From Kalmusia sp. IMI 367209 (taxonomy: Eukaryota > Ascomycota > Dothideomycetes > Pleosporales > Didymosphaeriaceae), in assembly GCA_027946365.1 (NCBI GenBank), contig JAPEUQ010000001.1, positions 434,001 to 498,000 of the forward strand: DNA of 64,000 nucleotides. The letters run 5' to 3'. Positions 54,257 to 64,000 of the stretch are shown here, one piece after another (the stretch's first letter is position 1; each line of letters opens with the position of its first letter). The notes under the pieces were generated by a model. The model saw nothing but the letters and a program-made list of their open reading frames with translations, did not search any database and was not told where the DNA came from. The position numbers were made by a program, and so were the translations under genes.

Positions 54257-55310
54257 CTAGCAGATGCCAATGACGCCGTTGACGGGGATGTCGATGCTCG
54301 TTGTATATGCCGCAGCGTCGCTCAGCAAATACACGTAGGCGCCGCCCAACTCCTCGACCTCGGCCAGCCGCGGGATACCGCCGTAGTACTTGAGCTGCTG
54401 GTCCCAGTCTGGCTGCTGCGGCACCCAGTACGTCATTGCTGTCTTGACGAGGCCTGGGGAGACTGAGTTGACGCGGATGTTGTACTGGGCCCATTCCATG
54501 GCGAGCGTGTGCGTCATGTTTCTGATGCCGGCTTTGCTCGCGCCGTAGGGGGCCGAGGGCACGCGCTGGTGTCGAATGTTAGTTTCGCCCTTGTATCGCG
54601 GAGAAGAAGGGAGGGAGTGTCACCTTGTTGGGTCGATAGGAGGCCATGGACGCGGTGAAGACTATGGAGCCTTTGACGCCTAGCTTGATGAAGGCCCGCG
54701 CTGCAACCCGCGCTGTGAAGAACGCGCCATACAACTATCCTCGTCAGCGGATATTCCTCTTCTTTTTTTCAAACTCTGACTCGTCGGTATACTCACGTTG
54801 ACGCTCCACAATTGGTCAATCTCCTCGGTCGTAAACCCCAACGCGGGCTTGTGCTTCGTCCTACCGGCGTTCGCCACCATCCCATGTATCGCGCCCGCCT
54901 CCTCTACAATCTTGTCAACGGCCGCTTGGATCGACTCTTCTTTCGTGACGTCGGCTTGCAGCGCGAACAGCTGATTGGGGTGCTTTGAAGACAACGCGGC
55001 GAAATCGTCACCCGTTTCGCCGATGTCGATGGAGTAGACGCGGGAGGCGCCGTTGGAGAGGCAGCAGTCTGCTATGCCGAGGCCGATTCCTGTCTACGTG
55101 TGAGGCGAGCATCGGGGAGAAGTTCGGGGGCGATGTGCGTGTATAAAATGTCATGTGATACGAAGTATGCCGATGCGTGATGGATTCTCTGTATTTTTAC
55201 ACTGTTGTAAACTATTCTGTGTACATACCTCTATTAGCGCCGGTAATGGCAATAACCTTACCCTCCAACTGCACTCTCTTCTCAGGCTTAACTTCTGTGC
55301 TCGATGCCAT
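54257..55310 (-). CDS. Short-chain dehydrogenase/reductase
   Basis: A 264 aa enzyme from exons 55229-55310, 54797-55089, 54624-54734 and 54257-54565 (introns of 139, 62 and 58 nt). The NAD(P) loop is ITGANRGIGLGIA, split by intron 1. NAG is present in MVANAGRTKHK, the catalytic Ser in FTASMASYRP, and Tyr-x-x-x-Lys in YGASKAGIRN. The end has GLVKTAMT and ELGGAYVYLLSDAAAYTT, then DIPVNG. Length and motifs are those of classical SDRs; the style resembles fungal sorbose reductase, mannitol or arabinitol dehydrogenases. A VYSIDIGE segment after the Rossmann beta-2 strand has Asp, which favours NAD. Substrate is not certain. Confidence 0.88.
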
Positions 55311-57004
55311 ATTTCTCTATCTTTGGAGTAGATGAGCAAGCTCGTTTCTTCGCGAAGTTTGCAAGAATTACGGGCGTATATGTCTGAGCACCTCGTCCGG
55401 GGAAGGGGGTAATAGGATATCTTTTCTGAGCCACGGAATTGCGCGCTCACGTTTATATACCATCTCCACCCTCCGCAGTCGTCCCCGCAAAGTCGCAGCT
55501 TGCGGGTGGGTGTGATCCACTCGTGCTCGATGCGAGTGCGCGATGTGCCCTCGAGACGGGGCACTAGTGTGCATCAACACGATCCACTACGTAGACTAGA
55601 AGACGAACGAATGATCCGTGTACCCGGTGGAAGTCTCTTCGAATCCACGTGTATGATTGCTTGCATGTGGATTCTTAGCAGCTCGCTTGCCGTGTAATTC
55701 TGTGATGTGGCTTCTGTTGGGGTAGCGTGATACTGCGTTTCTAGAATTTGACGCTCGCGGTGGTTTGTTGTGTGTATTGAGTATTACTCGGTCTTTAATT
55801 TGTAGAATTATCCATGTATTATTGCTATGTAATTAGTATTCTCAAGCACAGGTACGATGTCAAAACACCTACAATTGTATTGACAACGAGTATGCGCGAG
55901 GGTGTAGTCAATATTAACACCATCTCTACCCTTGAGAGTCGCATTAGTCCTGAACAACGAAAAGAATGTGAAATACTTGTAGAAGATGTATATAACATCT
56001 TATTCAATCTTGAGCCACGATACATATGAAATTGGATACACATTCCCAGCATGAATACGAGTATCACGTGAGCTATACCAGTACACACAGCGTCCGTTAA
56101 CACTGCCAATTTGCACGAAGTCTCGGTCGTCCGCCCCCTAATAGGGAGCAGGAGCAGGAGCAGACGAGTCACCGTAGAAACAAAAGGCAAATGCAACAAC
56201 CACGATCACAGCGGATCTCCTACATCTCAAGCCCGCAGACATAAAAACGGCAGGCGCGAAGGCGACGCCATACTTCGCAATCCTTCGCAATCCCTCAAAC
56301 GAAGCCAAGTCCCACCAATACATTCTTCCACAACGCTCCGCCAACGGCAAAAACGCCGTTGAAAAAAAAACATGCTTGACTAGAGTATACACGCGAGTCT
56401 AGCATCGGCCGGGCCGGAGGGCGTTGCGGAAAGAGGGCGGAACGTGTGCGGGGGTGGAATTGGAAAGAGGGGTTTTTGTTTTTTTGCAAGACCCTGGAAA
56501 GACTGCATGGAGGAGTCAATGATTCGAACATGCAGGATGGGAAGAGAAAGAGAGGGTGCGGGAGGCGGGCTTTTTGTATTGTTGGGGATGGGCGCGCTAG
56601 TGTGTTGGCGTAGATTGGGAGGTGGTGCTGGAGGAAGGTACGACTGTGAATAGCCGATTGAAGCCGTGGTATGGCGGATCGTGTGTTCTTCGGAGGATAG
56701 CGTGTGGTGGATATGCATCATTATCCTCAGGTACACTCTTCGTTCGTAGAAGACTAGACGGGATGACCCGCTTTGTCTTGTAGGTTGACTTCAGAGCGTC
56801 TGTACGATGTAGCAAGCCACCACCGATCATCATATCGCTCCCCTCTTGAGTAGGAACAGCTCAAGGTAGACTCTTTTCGTCAGCCACTTGACAATGACCC
56901 ACACCTCAGCGAATTGTACGAGGCCAAATAGGAGCTACGAACTCGCATCTAATCTGGAGACACATACTTGCTTGAGACATTCCCAGCACAACACACATGC
57001 ATCT
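55311..57004. other. Gap, 1.7 kb, no gene seen
   Basis: Promoter of the dehydrogenase at the left and 3' flank of the parvulin at the right. AT-rich between 55730 and 56050, G-rich on the plus strand near 56430-56640. Frames show no protein character. Confidence 0.45.
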
Positions 57005-57480
57005 TCACTTCCTCCCTTCCACCATGATAATATGATACCCCTCTCCCGTCTTGCACTCGCCTATCTTGGGACTTCCCGTGGTACTGGGCTCCAATTCATA
57101 CGCCACCTTCTCAAAATCCGCCAGCAAGCTGCCCCTTACTTTCCAGCCCAGACTACCACCTGCACAGAACGTCAGCGTCGTCTCTAGCCACTTACACTCC
57201 CCTCCTTCACCGATAAACGAATAGGAGCAAAAAGGCACCACAGAAAGGGATGGAGCATAAATAAGCATAAATACATACCCTGCCGCGCCTTGTCCTCGCT
57301 CATCTCCCTCGCCACCTCGTCAAACTTCGCCCCGTTCCGTATCTTCTCCAGCGCCTCCTCCTTCTTGCTGTGCTTCTCGCACAGGATGTGGCGCACGTTG
57401 ATGCTGGTTGCGGGCTTGAGCTTGCTCTTGCTGTCGCCTCCCGCAGCGTCTTTGGCCTTGCCTTTGTTTTTGGGCGGCAT
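57005..57480 (-). CDS. Parvulin peptidyl-prolyl isomerase, Par14/Pin4 type
   Basis: A 118 aa protein from exons 57279-57480 and 57005-57159 (119-nt intron, join KARQGGSLGW). It catalyses cis-trans isomerisation of X-Pro bonds. The N-terminal basic Gly/Lys tail (MPPKNKGKAKDAAGG) matches the DNA- and ribosome-binding tail of Par14. The parvulin domain has INVRHILCEKHSKKEEAL, KFDEVAREMSEDKAR, GGSLGW and the end GEGYHIIMVEGRK. There is no WW domain, so it is not the Pin1/Ess1 type, and the phosphate-binding basic loop is absent as expected. Human Par14 acts in ribosome biogenesis and chromatin; the same is likely here. Confidence 0.9.
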
Positions 57481-58007
57481 GGCTGTGGTGCGGGGATTGT
57501 GAAGGAAATGTGGTCAGTGTCAAGGAGGTGGGCAGCGGGGATGAGCGAGGTGAGAAGCGCGTTGGGCTTCAAGCTGGCGAATGAGGTCGTCCTGGTGGGA
57601 TGACGGTGCGGGGCGGCAGAATACGCGTAAATGGAAGGCGGTGAGCACGGTGGATTAGGAACTTTGGGCTTTCCTGAATTGCGAGCTGCCGTGCTTTCAC
57701 TGGCCTTGGTTCTACTAGCGTTGCAAGCATCACAGAAGATCGTTGCATTTCACATTTCGATGACATTACGCTATGCACAAGCCACCATACATCATTCCCG
57801 AATGTCATACATACAAAGGGAAGGCCAAAAACCACATAGGATAGTCCTGGCATCTCATCGTATCAGAATCTCCAAAGTAATAAGCCCTGCCACCCCAGGC
57901 GCGTTTGCTCGGATCGGAACTGTTCACTGGGTATATATTGACGCGCAAGCTCTTCTAGAGCACATTGGCTGAATAGGCGAAAAGAAAAATAGACATTCGA
58001 GGGCAAT
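57481..58007. other. Intergenic, promoter of the parvulin gene
   Basis: 527 nt. No gene or marked repeat is seen. Confidence 0.5.
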
Positions 58008-61000
58008 TCAACCCTCTCCGTTGACCTTCAAAGCAACATCATTGACGCTATTTTGCGCGAGCACCATGTCCATAAAGCTTTTCCGTGGCTTGTGCTTCTT
58101 CTCCGGCACAGCTTGAGTCTCGGCCTCCGCGAGATGGATTCGCCTTCGTTTGCTCACGTCTTTGATCTCCTCGAGTAGGGGTTGTAGACAGTCCACTTTC
58201 TCGACCTCCGGATACAGCACCTCGTCCTCGACCCAATACAGACCCTCCATGCTTAGGAACTGTTGACGGGCCTCTTTGATGCTCTCTTGTATTCTAGCAT
58301 AGTCAAAGTCTGGTGCTCCTTCCATCGGAAAGCGGAAGTCTTGCGCGAGAAGAGCCACGTCGTACTGTCGGAGGAGCAGGTCGCGGTGCCTGTCTGTGAA
58401 GGGAACGCGGTTCCATGACGAGTAAGGTGCGTCCAGGTGCGTCAGGTCGAGCTCAGGTAGGCCGAGAATGCCAACGGCTTGGAATGACGGAATAAAAAGC
58501 TTGTCCTTGGTTTCAAGCTGGAGGTCGGTGGACGTTGCATAGAATATGGGCAGAAACACGGCAGATACACCCAGCTCTTCGCCAGAAAAGTGCAACGGTC
58601 GATTGGTTCCGAGCTCGCACGCTCTTCGTAACGCCCGAGGGAGCTTATCAACCCGCAGCTGCCGGGCTGCAAGCTCTTCTTGTCGTTTCGCTTCCTCGGC
58701 CGCACGTCGCCGTTCTTCTTCCTCTTCTCGCCTGCGAGCGGCCTCGGCTTCCTCCGCAATACGTTTCGCCTCTGCAGCAGCCTCTGCCCGTTTTCGTGCC
58801 TCCTCCTCTTCAGCGGCTTTGCGGGCGGCTTCTTCTTCGATTTTACGTGCGGCATCTTCCTCGCGTTTCCGGGCAGCTTCTTCTTCACGCTTCCGAGCAA
58901 GGTCTGCCGCCGCCTTCTTTTTGGCTTCTGCTTGCCTCTCCGCCGCTTTCTGTTCCTCTAGGCGGCGTTCGCGGACCACGTCAGGTGTCGACGTTCTCTC
59001 GGGAGGCGCAGGCGTCGATTTTGCAGATGCATTGGGTGTTTTCTTCACCTTGGTGTCATCTATCGAGTCGTTCGAGGGTCGCCGTTTTTTCGTTTTGTGA
59101 TCATCTACCGGACGCGACTTGATCTTGTTCTTGATCCTCCTCTCGTCCGCAGACTCAGTGTCCAATCTGCTCTTGACGTGAACCTTCTCCACCTTGGTGC
59201 GTATTTTGGATTTCGGCCGGTCGTGGTCACTTTCATGCGAGACAGCTCTGGCTATCCGTTTCGAGGTATCGTGCTCCTCCCGAGCTTTGACCCGCTTGAT
59301 AGACTGGTGCTCCTCGCCCTCGCTATAAGAACGTGGTTTGGCGACCTTCTTCTTTGGAGCCCGCACTTCGTCTTCGCTATCACCGTCTGTACTCTCGTCA
59401 CTTATCACCTTCCTTCGCCGCTTGACTTCCCGGTTGGCCATTTCTTTACCAGACATCAGTCTTCTTGACTTTTGTGGCGCTTGCGGATTGGTCGTGGATT
59501 TCGTCAAAGAGATACGTTTCGGCTCCGGTCGGGGTGATGTCGAGCGCTCTCGGTGTAACGGCGATGATTTCCTCTTCATGCGTACACCAGCATGCGGTGG
59601 TTCCTTTTTGGCCCTCTTCGGACTCTTGCGTGTCATTTTGAATGTGTCATAGGCATGTTTCAGCATCTCCCGCTCTTGTTCCCATTTCGGGCCCCGACGC
59701 TCTTCAGAAATTTGCCAATATGTTTTGCCGTCCCGATTACGCCGTGTGGGGTCGAAAGCGTCCTGTTCAAGAAGTAGGTTGACGATTCTCAAATGGCCTC
59801 TGCCGATAGCTACAAGCATGGGCGTCTCGCTGTGTTTAGAAGGATCGGGGTCCACTTTGAGACCGCTTGCCAGGAGGATGCTGAGAATGTCATAGTGTCC
59901 TCCACGCGAAGCAGCAACACCGCAAGCAATGTTTGGTCTGATATTGCTGTTGATTAGTTCTCCCACAGCCAAGATGTCGCCATCTCCCGCTTTCTCAATC
60001 AGTGTTTCTGTGTTGTATTCATTGTAAAGCAGCCGTGAGGCGGACTTGTTCTGCGCTAGTTCCGCGTTGACCTGTTCGTCGCTCGCCGAAGTGTTGACCT
60101 CTCTCCGCATGGCAGCCTTGAGCTCTTTTTCAATATCCTCCGCATCATCCACCTCGGGATCCAACACGTCAATGGCACGCTGACCCTTCTTGTTTTGATG
60201 GTGTGGATTTACGTGTCCTTCGTTGAGCAAAAGCTTCACAACGTCCAGGTGTCCATTTTCCACGGCGTCAATGAGCGGCGTGTCTTGATCGTCGGATTTG
60301 CAGTCTGTCCGACAACCCTGTTTGATTAGATAGCCGACCACGTCGGCCCAGCCATTCAGAGCAGCCTTTTGCAGCGGTGCTATGCCCGCAAAGTCTCCCT
60401 GGTCGAGCTCGTCCGGCGATGCCTCGTATGCCGCCCGTACCGAGGCAAGGTCGCCTTTTTCGCTTTCTCTCGCCAGGCGGGTCGCGCCGAATTTGTCGAC
60501 TTTGCGTCCGTGGGCCATTGTGCGTGCAGGGGACGTCAGCGCACGGCCTGCGCGCTTGACGCGACCATGCGGTGGCAGGTTCGGTGTTTGCGTGGGGCGG
60601 GGTGACGACGAGTTCTCGGAGCTGTCGTCGGACCAATGCTTGCGATCTGTCTTTACCGCGAGTGAAGTCATTTCCTTGCGCTTACGACCGGTCACTCCGG
60701 AAACGAAAGATTGCGTCGACTGAGAACGCTTGTGAAGCCGGCCCAGCCCCGGGGTTGCAGGTGACGTCGGCTGCCGCATGTCTCTCAGGCCTTCTGTTTT
60801 GGCCTTTTGTCGCGGCGGCTCGAGGCCCTTGGGGTGCGAGTCGTCGCGTGCCTTGCGTTTGCGGGACTCGACGGTGGAGGCACTGCGACCGCGGCCCATG
60901 GGCTGCGGCGGCGATGCAGCAGAGTGGACGGGCGATCGGGCAGAGTCGGTTGGGCTCGTCTCTTTGGTGTGGCGCGAGGTGGTGCGGCTGCTGGGCGAGG

Positions 61001-61400
61001 TGGGCACAGGGCTCTTCGCATCGCCGTCGGAGCCATGCTTCGCCCCATTCGTCCTGTCGTGAGAGTCCCTGCGGCCGTTGGTTGCTTCTTTGGCGGAGCG
61101 CAGCTCAGTGTGGCCATCGTCGTCGTCGTCACTGCGCTCCGTCTTAATCACCTTGGTCTCGCCGCGGTCGGTCGGATGGTCCAGCACGACCGTCTCGGCC
61201 TCGGACTCGTTGGGGGCATCGTCGTCGTCGCTGTGGGCGCCATTCTGCAGCGCGTCGGACGGCTTGCTGCGGTGGCCGGGCGGCGAGGTAGCGGTAGGGG
61301 CAGCAGCGGTGGGAGCAGCACCGGCATCGTGTGGCCGGGCATCGCGGCGGCCGTGGTCGATGGATGACGGGTTCAGGACGGATTCGCCATTACTGGTCAT
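58008..61400 (-). CDS. Ankyrin-repeat chromatin protein, Hos4/Set3-complex type
   Basis: A 1130 aa single-exon protein from the ATG at 61400 (a GTG codon just upstream is ignored). The long N-terminus is disordered, Ser/Asp-rich, with basic clusters (ESRKRKARDD, GRKRKEM) that could serve nuclear import. Ankyrin repeats at about 305-420 are DKFGATRLARESEKGDLASV, APLQKAALNGWADVVGYLI and DTPLIDAVENGHLDVVKLLL, then a second set at about 480-580. A highly charged Ala/Glu/Arg/Lys coiled coil lies at about 830-930, followed by a globular C-terminus (about 935-1130). This layout matches fungal Hos4-like subunits of the Set3 histone deacetylase complex, which regulate meiotic and metabolic genes. The assignment rests on domain order. 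Confidence 0.75.
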   Translation of the reverse strand: MTSNGESVLNPSSIDHGRRDARPHDAGAAPTAAAPTATSPPGHRSKPSDALQNGAHSDDDDAPNESEAETVVLDHPTDRGETKVIKTERSDDDDDGHTELRSAKEATNGRRDSHDRTNGAKHGSDGDAKSPVPTSPSSRTTSRHTKETSPTDSARSPVHSAASPPQPMGRGRSASTVESRKRKARDDSHPKGLEPPRQKAKTEGLRDMRQPTSPATPGLGRLHKRSQSTQSFVSGVTGRKRKEMTSLAVKTDRKHWSDDSSENSSSPRPTQTPNLPPHGRVKRAGRALTSPARTMAHGRKVDKFGATRLARESEKGDLASVRAAYEASPDELDQGDFAGIAPLQKAALNGWADVVGYLIKQGCRTDCKSDDQDTPLIDAVENGHLDVVKLLLNEGHVNPHHQNKKGQRAIDVLDPEVDDAEDIEKELKAAMRREVNTSASDEQVNAELAQNKSASRLLYNEYNTETLIEKAGDGDILAVGELINSNIRPNIACGVAASRGGHYDILSILLASGLKVDPDPSKHSETPMLVAIGRGHLRIVNLLLEQDAFDPTRRNRDGKTYWQISEERRGPKWEQEREMLKHAYDTFKMTRKSPKRAKKEPPHAGVRMKRKSSPLHRERSTSPRPEPKRISLTKSTTNPQAPQKSRRLMSGKEMANREVKRRRKVISDESTDGDSEDEVRAPKKKVAKPRSYSEGEEHQSIKRVKAREEHDTSKRIARAVSHESDHDRPKSKIRTKVEKVHVKSRLDTESADERRIKNKIKSRPVDDHKTKKRRPSNDSIDDTKVKKTPNASAKSTPAPPERTSTPDVVRERRLEEQKAAERQAEAKKKAAADLARKREEEAARKREEDAARKIEEEAARKAAEEEEARKRAEAAAEAKRIAEEAEAARRREEEEERRRAAEEAKRQEELAARQLRVDKLPRALRRACELGTNRPLHFSGEELGVSAVFLPIFYATSTDLQLETKDKLFIPSFQAVGILGLPELDLTHLDAPYSSWNRVPFTDRHRDLLLRQYDVALLAQDFRFPMEGAPDFDYARIQESIKEARQQFLSMEGLYWVEDEVLYPEVEKVDCLQPLLEEIKDVSKRRRIHLAEAETQAVPEKKHKPRKSFMDMVLAQNSVNDVALKVNGEG

Positions 61401-62128
61401 CACGCAGGAAGTGGACAGGCCCCAGAAGCTCCTGCCTCATGTCGGCCTTTTGGAGCAAGGGACGAGCGGCGATGGCGCACGAACAAGGCAGCGGAGCAGC
61501 GCGCGGCGCCCGTGTCGCTTTGTGTCGTTGGGGCGCCGGACAAGGACGCGAAGGGCCGTCTGGAGATGTCGGGCGCGATGGAAGCGATGGGGGTGAGGGT
61601 GAGGGTGCAGCGGAGGGCAGAGTGCAGAGCGTGAGATACGGGACGGCGGCGAGGCGTTGCGGCGCCCACCGTTGACCACTCAGCAGGCCGGCCTGCTCGT
61701 CTCCTCGTCCTGAACCCTGCCGGCTGCCCTGCCCGTGCACCGCAGGCTGGCCCTCCGCGCGCCCTCACGATGCCAGGAGGTGCCGTTCTGGCGCGCCAGG
61801 AGGCTGAGTGTCGGCGCGGAGAGAGAGAGAGAGAGAGAGAGGTTGCCAACACACGCGCATTCCACGCTTCCCCAGCCTGCGCTGCTGGGAACCGACCGTT
61901 GCGAGCCATGTTTCTGCCCTCAACGACTGCTGGCTTCCCCCCCAGTCCAGCGCGAACCCACACCGACACACGCTAATACAATTAAGTCAGCACTCGAACT
62001 CGGCTCGGCTGGCGTCGATCGACGGCTTTCATCTTAGCTGCCACGCCCGCGTTCCTCCAACCAGCACGCCCCGTGGCGGTGAGAGCTCTTCCTCCACCAC
62101 GCTGCATCCACGACAATACCGACGCGCA
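61401..62128. other. Divergent promoter region, GC-rich
   Basis: Between the Hos4-like gene and the polyprenol-reductase-like gene, including a GA microsatellite at 61819-61841. No other gene is seen, though several GC-rich shadow frames exist. Confidence 0.5.
61819..61841. repeat. GA dinucleotide microsatellite
   Basis: An uninterrupted run of GA units, 23 bases, in the divergent promoter. GA tracts can bind GAGA-type factors or exclude nucleosomes; here only the repeat itself is seen. Confidence 0.9.
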
Positions 62129-63047
62129 ATGGAAGTGCTGCCTCGCCTGCTCGACGCAGCTGCCCTGCGCGCCTTCTACCTCGCCGCCTCAGCTCTTGTA
62201 TCGCGACACCGTCTCAGCTCTGCACCCACCGACTGACCCTGCCGCTCACCAGATCCTCGTCGTCCAGGCCGTGCCCGCCCTGCGCGACCGCTTTCTCGCC
62301 TATGGCTCCCGTGCGACGTCGATGAAGCCCACCCAGGCCGGCCCGCCGAACCGCATCGAGAGGCTGCTCGACTATGCCGCGAGCTTCCAGGTCCCGCACA
62401 ACTACTTCACGCACTTCTACGTCGTGTCGATCGCGAGCTCCATCTTCTGGGGATGGAAGCTGCGGTTGTGGAGCGCCGGCGGGCAGCTGTCCGTGATGTG
62501 GGCGCTGATGCTGCTCCAGGGCCTGCGGCGACTGGTCGAGTCGTATGCTTATACCTCGTCGAGCAAGAGCAGCATGTGGTTTGCGCACTGGATCCTGGGG
62601 CTGGCCTTCTATCTGGCGACCAACGTAGCCATTTGGACCGAGTCACGGGCGGACATGGCGAGCCATCCAACGGTCGAACCAGCTGCGCTTGGATGGAAGA
62701 CAGCGGTCCTGGCGCCGGCGGTGCTCACAGTCCAGGTGCTTCAGCACATCTACCATGCCTACCTCTACCAGCTCCGTACGCAGAACACCGGCTACCAGCT
62801 GCCTTCGCATCCGCTTTTTCCCACACTGCTCTGTCCGCACTACACCTGTGACATCGCCGTCTACGCGCTGCTCTCTGTTCTCGGCGCTCCCGCTGGGCGT
62901 TCTATAAATTGGACACTGGTGACCGCCGCCGTCTTCGCCACGGTGAACCTCGGCGTCACAGCCGCCGGGACGAAGACATGGTACGAGGAAAAGTTTGGCA
63001 AAGACAAGGTAAGCGGGCGAAGGCGCATGATCCCCTGGATCTGGTGA
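62129..63047 (+). CDS. Polyprenol reductase-like (SRD5A3/Dfg10) enzyme
   Basis: A 287 aa membrane enzyme from exons 62129-62197 and 62253-63047. The 55-nt intron has a CTGAC branch site, and removing it joins AASAL to ILVVQAVPALRDRFLAYGSRA, the family N-terminus. Several hydrophobic spans follow. The C-terminal steroid-dehydrogenase domain shows HIYHAYLYQLR, CPHYTCDIAVY and a tail KTWYEEKFGKDKV ending MIPWIW, which resembles 5-alpha-reductases. Dfg10/SRD5A3 reduces polyprenol to dolichol for N-glycosylation in the ER; substrate here is inferred from the short N-terminal layout. Its stop lies 38 nt from the stop of the aldo/keto reductase on the other strand. Confidence 0.8.
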
Positions 63048-63085
63048 CCGTAGACACTTTACGTGCAATAGATGGCAAATCAAAT

Positions 63086-64000
63086 CTACCCAAACCTCTT
63101 GGTCAACTCCTCGGGCTTATTCTTCATAATCTCCTCAATCTCCTCCAGCACCTCCGGCGTCAACTTCTTGTAGACCGCCACCGCATGCACAGTCTGCCAA
63201 ATCTGCTCCGGCCGACTCGCTCCCGTAATCGCACTGCTCACCGCCTTGTTGCACAGCACCCACGCCATACTCAGCGTCGCAACGTTAGTCCCTAACCGCT
63301 CTGCAATCCCCACCAGCGCCCGCACCTTTCCTTGCTGCTCGTCCCACTCCCTACTCCCCACCTTGCCAATGATGTTCTTGACAGCAGGCTCGTCGCTCGT
63401 CCGCAGCCTACTATCCTCGGGCACCCCGTCCACATACTTGCCCGTCAGCAGCCCGCCCGCCAGCGGCGAAAAGATGGTCAGCCCCAGCCCCCGCCGCTGA
63501 TACAGCTTCGCGTTGGCAAACTCGCCGTCCACCTTGTCTCGGCGGAGCAGCGAGTACCCGGGCTGCTCCACGATGGGACCCACGAGCCCCAGCCGGTCGG
63601 CGACGGCCCACGCCTCCTCGATCTCCGACGCGAGCCACTCGGACGTGCCCCAGTAGAGCGCCTTGCCCGTGTCGATGAGGTGGTTGAAGGCCCGCACCGT
63701 CTCGGCGATGGGCGTGTGCCGGTCCGGCCGGTGCGCGTACAGGATGTCCACATAGTCCAGCTGGAGACGCTCGAGCGAGGCCTGGGTCCCTTCGATGATG
63801 TGCTTGCGCGAGAGGCCGATGTTGTTGATTTTCGTGCGCGGGCCTTCGAAGCCCGAGTTGGCGGCGCCCCAGTTGATCTGGGGCAGGTCAGTGTCGAAGT
63901 GAAAAGGTGGCGGATTGGGTGGGGTGGGGAGTTAAGGCATGTATGTGTGTATGTACTTTTGTCGAAACCACTATGTCGTTCCTGCGCCACCCGAAATGCT
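63086..64000 (-). CDS. Aldo/keto reductase, potassium-channel beta-subunit type, 5' end missing
   Basis: Partial: exons 63957-64000 (continuing beyond the edge) and 63086-63877, intron of 79 nt, join STK-INWGAANSG. Visible are LSRKHIIEG, DYVDILYAHRPD, the GTSEWLASEI segment, VEQPGYSLLRR, the cofactor block FSPLAGGLLTGKY, and SSAITGASRPEQI near the C-terminus, which holds the NADPH phosphate site. The catalytic Tyr lies in the missing N-terminal part, while the His (YAHRPD) is visible. Fungal members of this Kv-beta-like group are soluble NADPH oxidoreductases acting on aldehydes. The start codon lies outside the window. Confidence 0.85.

Noticed and set aside
55638..55646. TTCGAATCC, a tRNA B-box-like string
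   Set aside because: No A box or acceptor stem at the right distance on that strand; treated as chance.
58546..59122. Long frames on the plus strand opposite the Hos4-like coiled coil
   Set aside because: They are antisense readings of Glu/Arg/Lys/Ala-rich codons and show Ser/Leu/Arg low-complexity strings with no domain.

Overview
The window is nuclear DNA from a filamentous ascomycete (Pezizomycotina). The genes have short introns, mostly 45-140 nt, with GTRNGT donors and CTRAC-type branch sites. The gene repertoire is typically fungal: a Zn2Cys6 regulator, HET-domain proteins, a Cdt1-like replication factor, a Hos4-like Set3-complex protein and MFS sugar or quinate carriers. A Dothideomycete would fit, but that placement is an inference from general gene flavour. 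I see 29 apparently functional genes (one cut by the right edge, one with two frameshifts) and two clear pseudogenes. There is no CRISPR array, rRNA, convincing tRNA or intact transposon.

Layout. 0.2-2.8 kb: a sugar transporter and a small secreted CAP protein. 2.8-7.2 kb: a gene-poor stretch with an imperfect tandem duplication and possible tRNA-like relics. 7.2-12.7 kb: a secreted beta-helix (pectate-lyase-like) protein, an unknown protein and a secreted TAP-like alpha/beta hydrolase. 14.1-19.6 kb: a Rieske oxygenase, a mitochondrial-type formyltetrahydrofolate deformylase and a P450. 20.0-25.8 kb: a compact housekeeping block (Cdt1, a small membrane-anchored protein, a dysferlin-domain protein, a DUF3253 protein and beta-carbonic anhydrase). 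26.5-34.0 kb: an amidase, Zn2Cys6 regulator, cyclase-family hydrolase and quinate-type transporter, arranged as divergent pairs and looking like a small catabolic cluster. 34.7-38.0 kb: a lysine/glycine-repeat secreted protein and an unknown protein. 38.0-42.0 kb: a decayed ribokinase and a decayed protein kinase, each with a TAG stop of the kind C-to-T change at CpA produces. 42.0-48.6 kb: an acetyltransferase, two divergent HET proteins and a Lys-Thr-repeat secreted protein. 48.6-51.8 kb: no gene seen. 51.8-64 kb: a membrane protein with two homopolymer frameshifts, a short-chain dehydrogenase, a Par14-type parvulin, a Hos4-like ankyrin protein, a polyprenol-reductase-like enzyme and an aldo/keto reductase running off the edge.

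Working together. The clearest functional group is 26.5-34.0 kb: uptake of an aromatic or cyclic acid, two hydrolases acting on amide or lactam-type bonds, and a local regulator. The Rieske oxygenase and the deformylase may be linked through one-carbon units released by N-demethylation, but this is only a neighbourhood inference. Gene models were built by hand from splice signals and family conservation. Intron borders are therefore predictions, and transcript ends are unknown.
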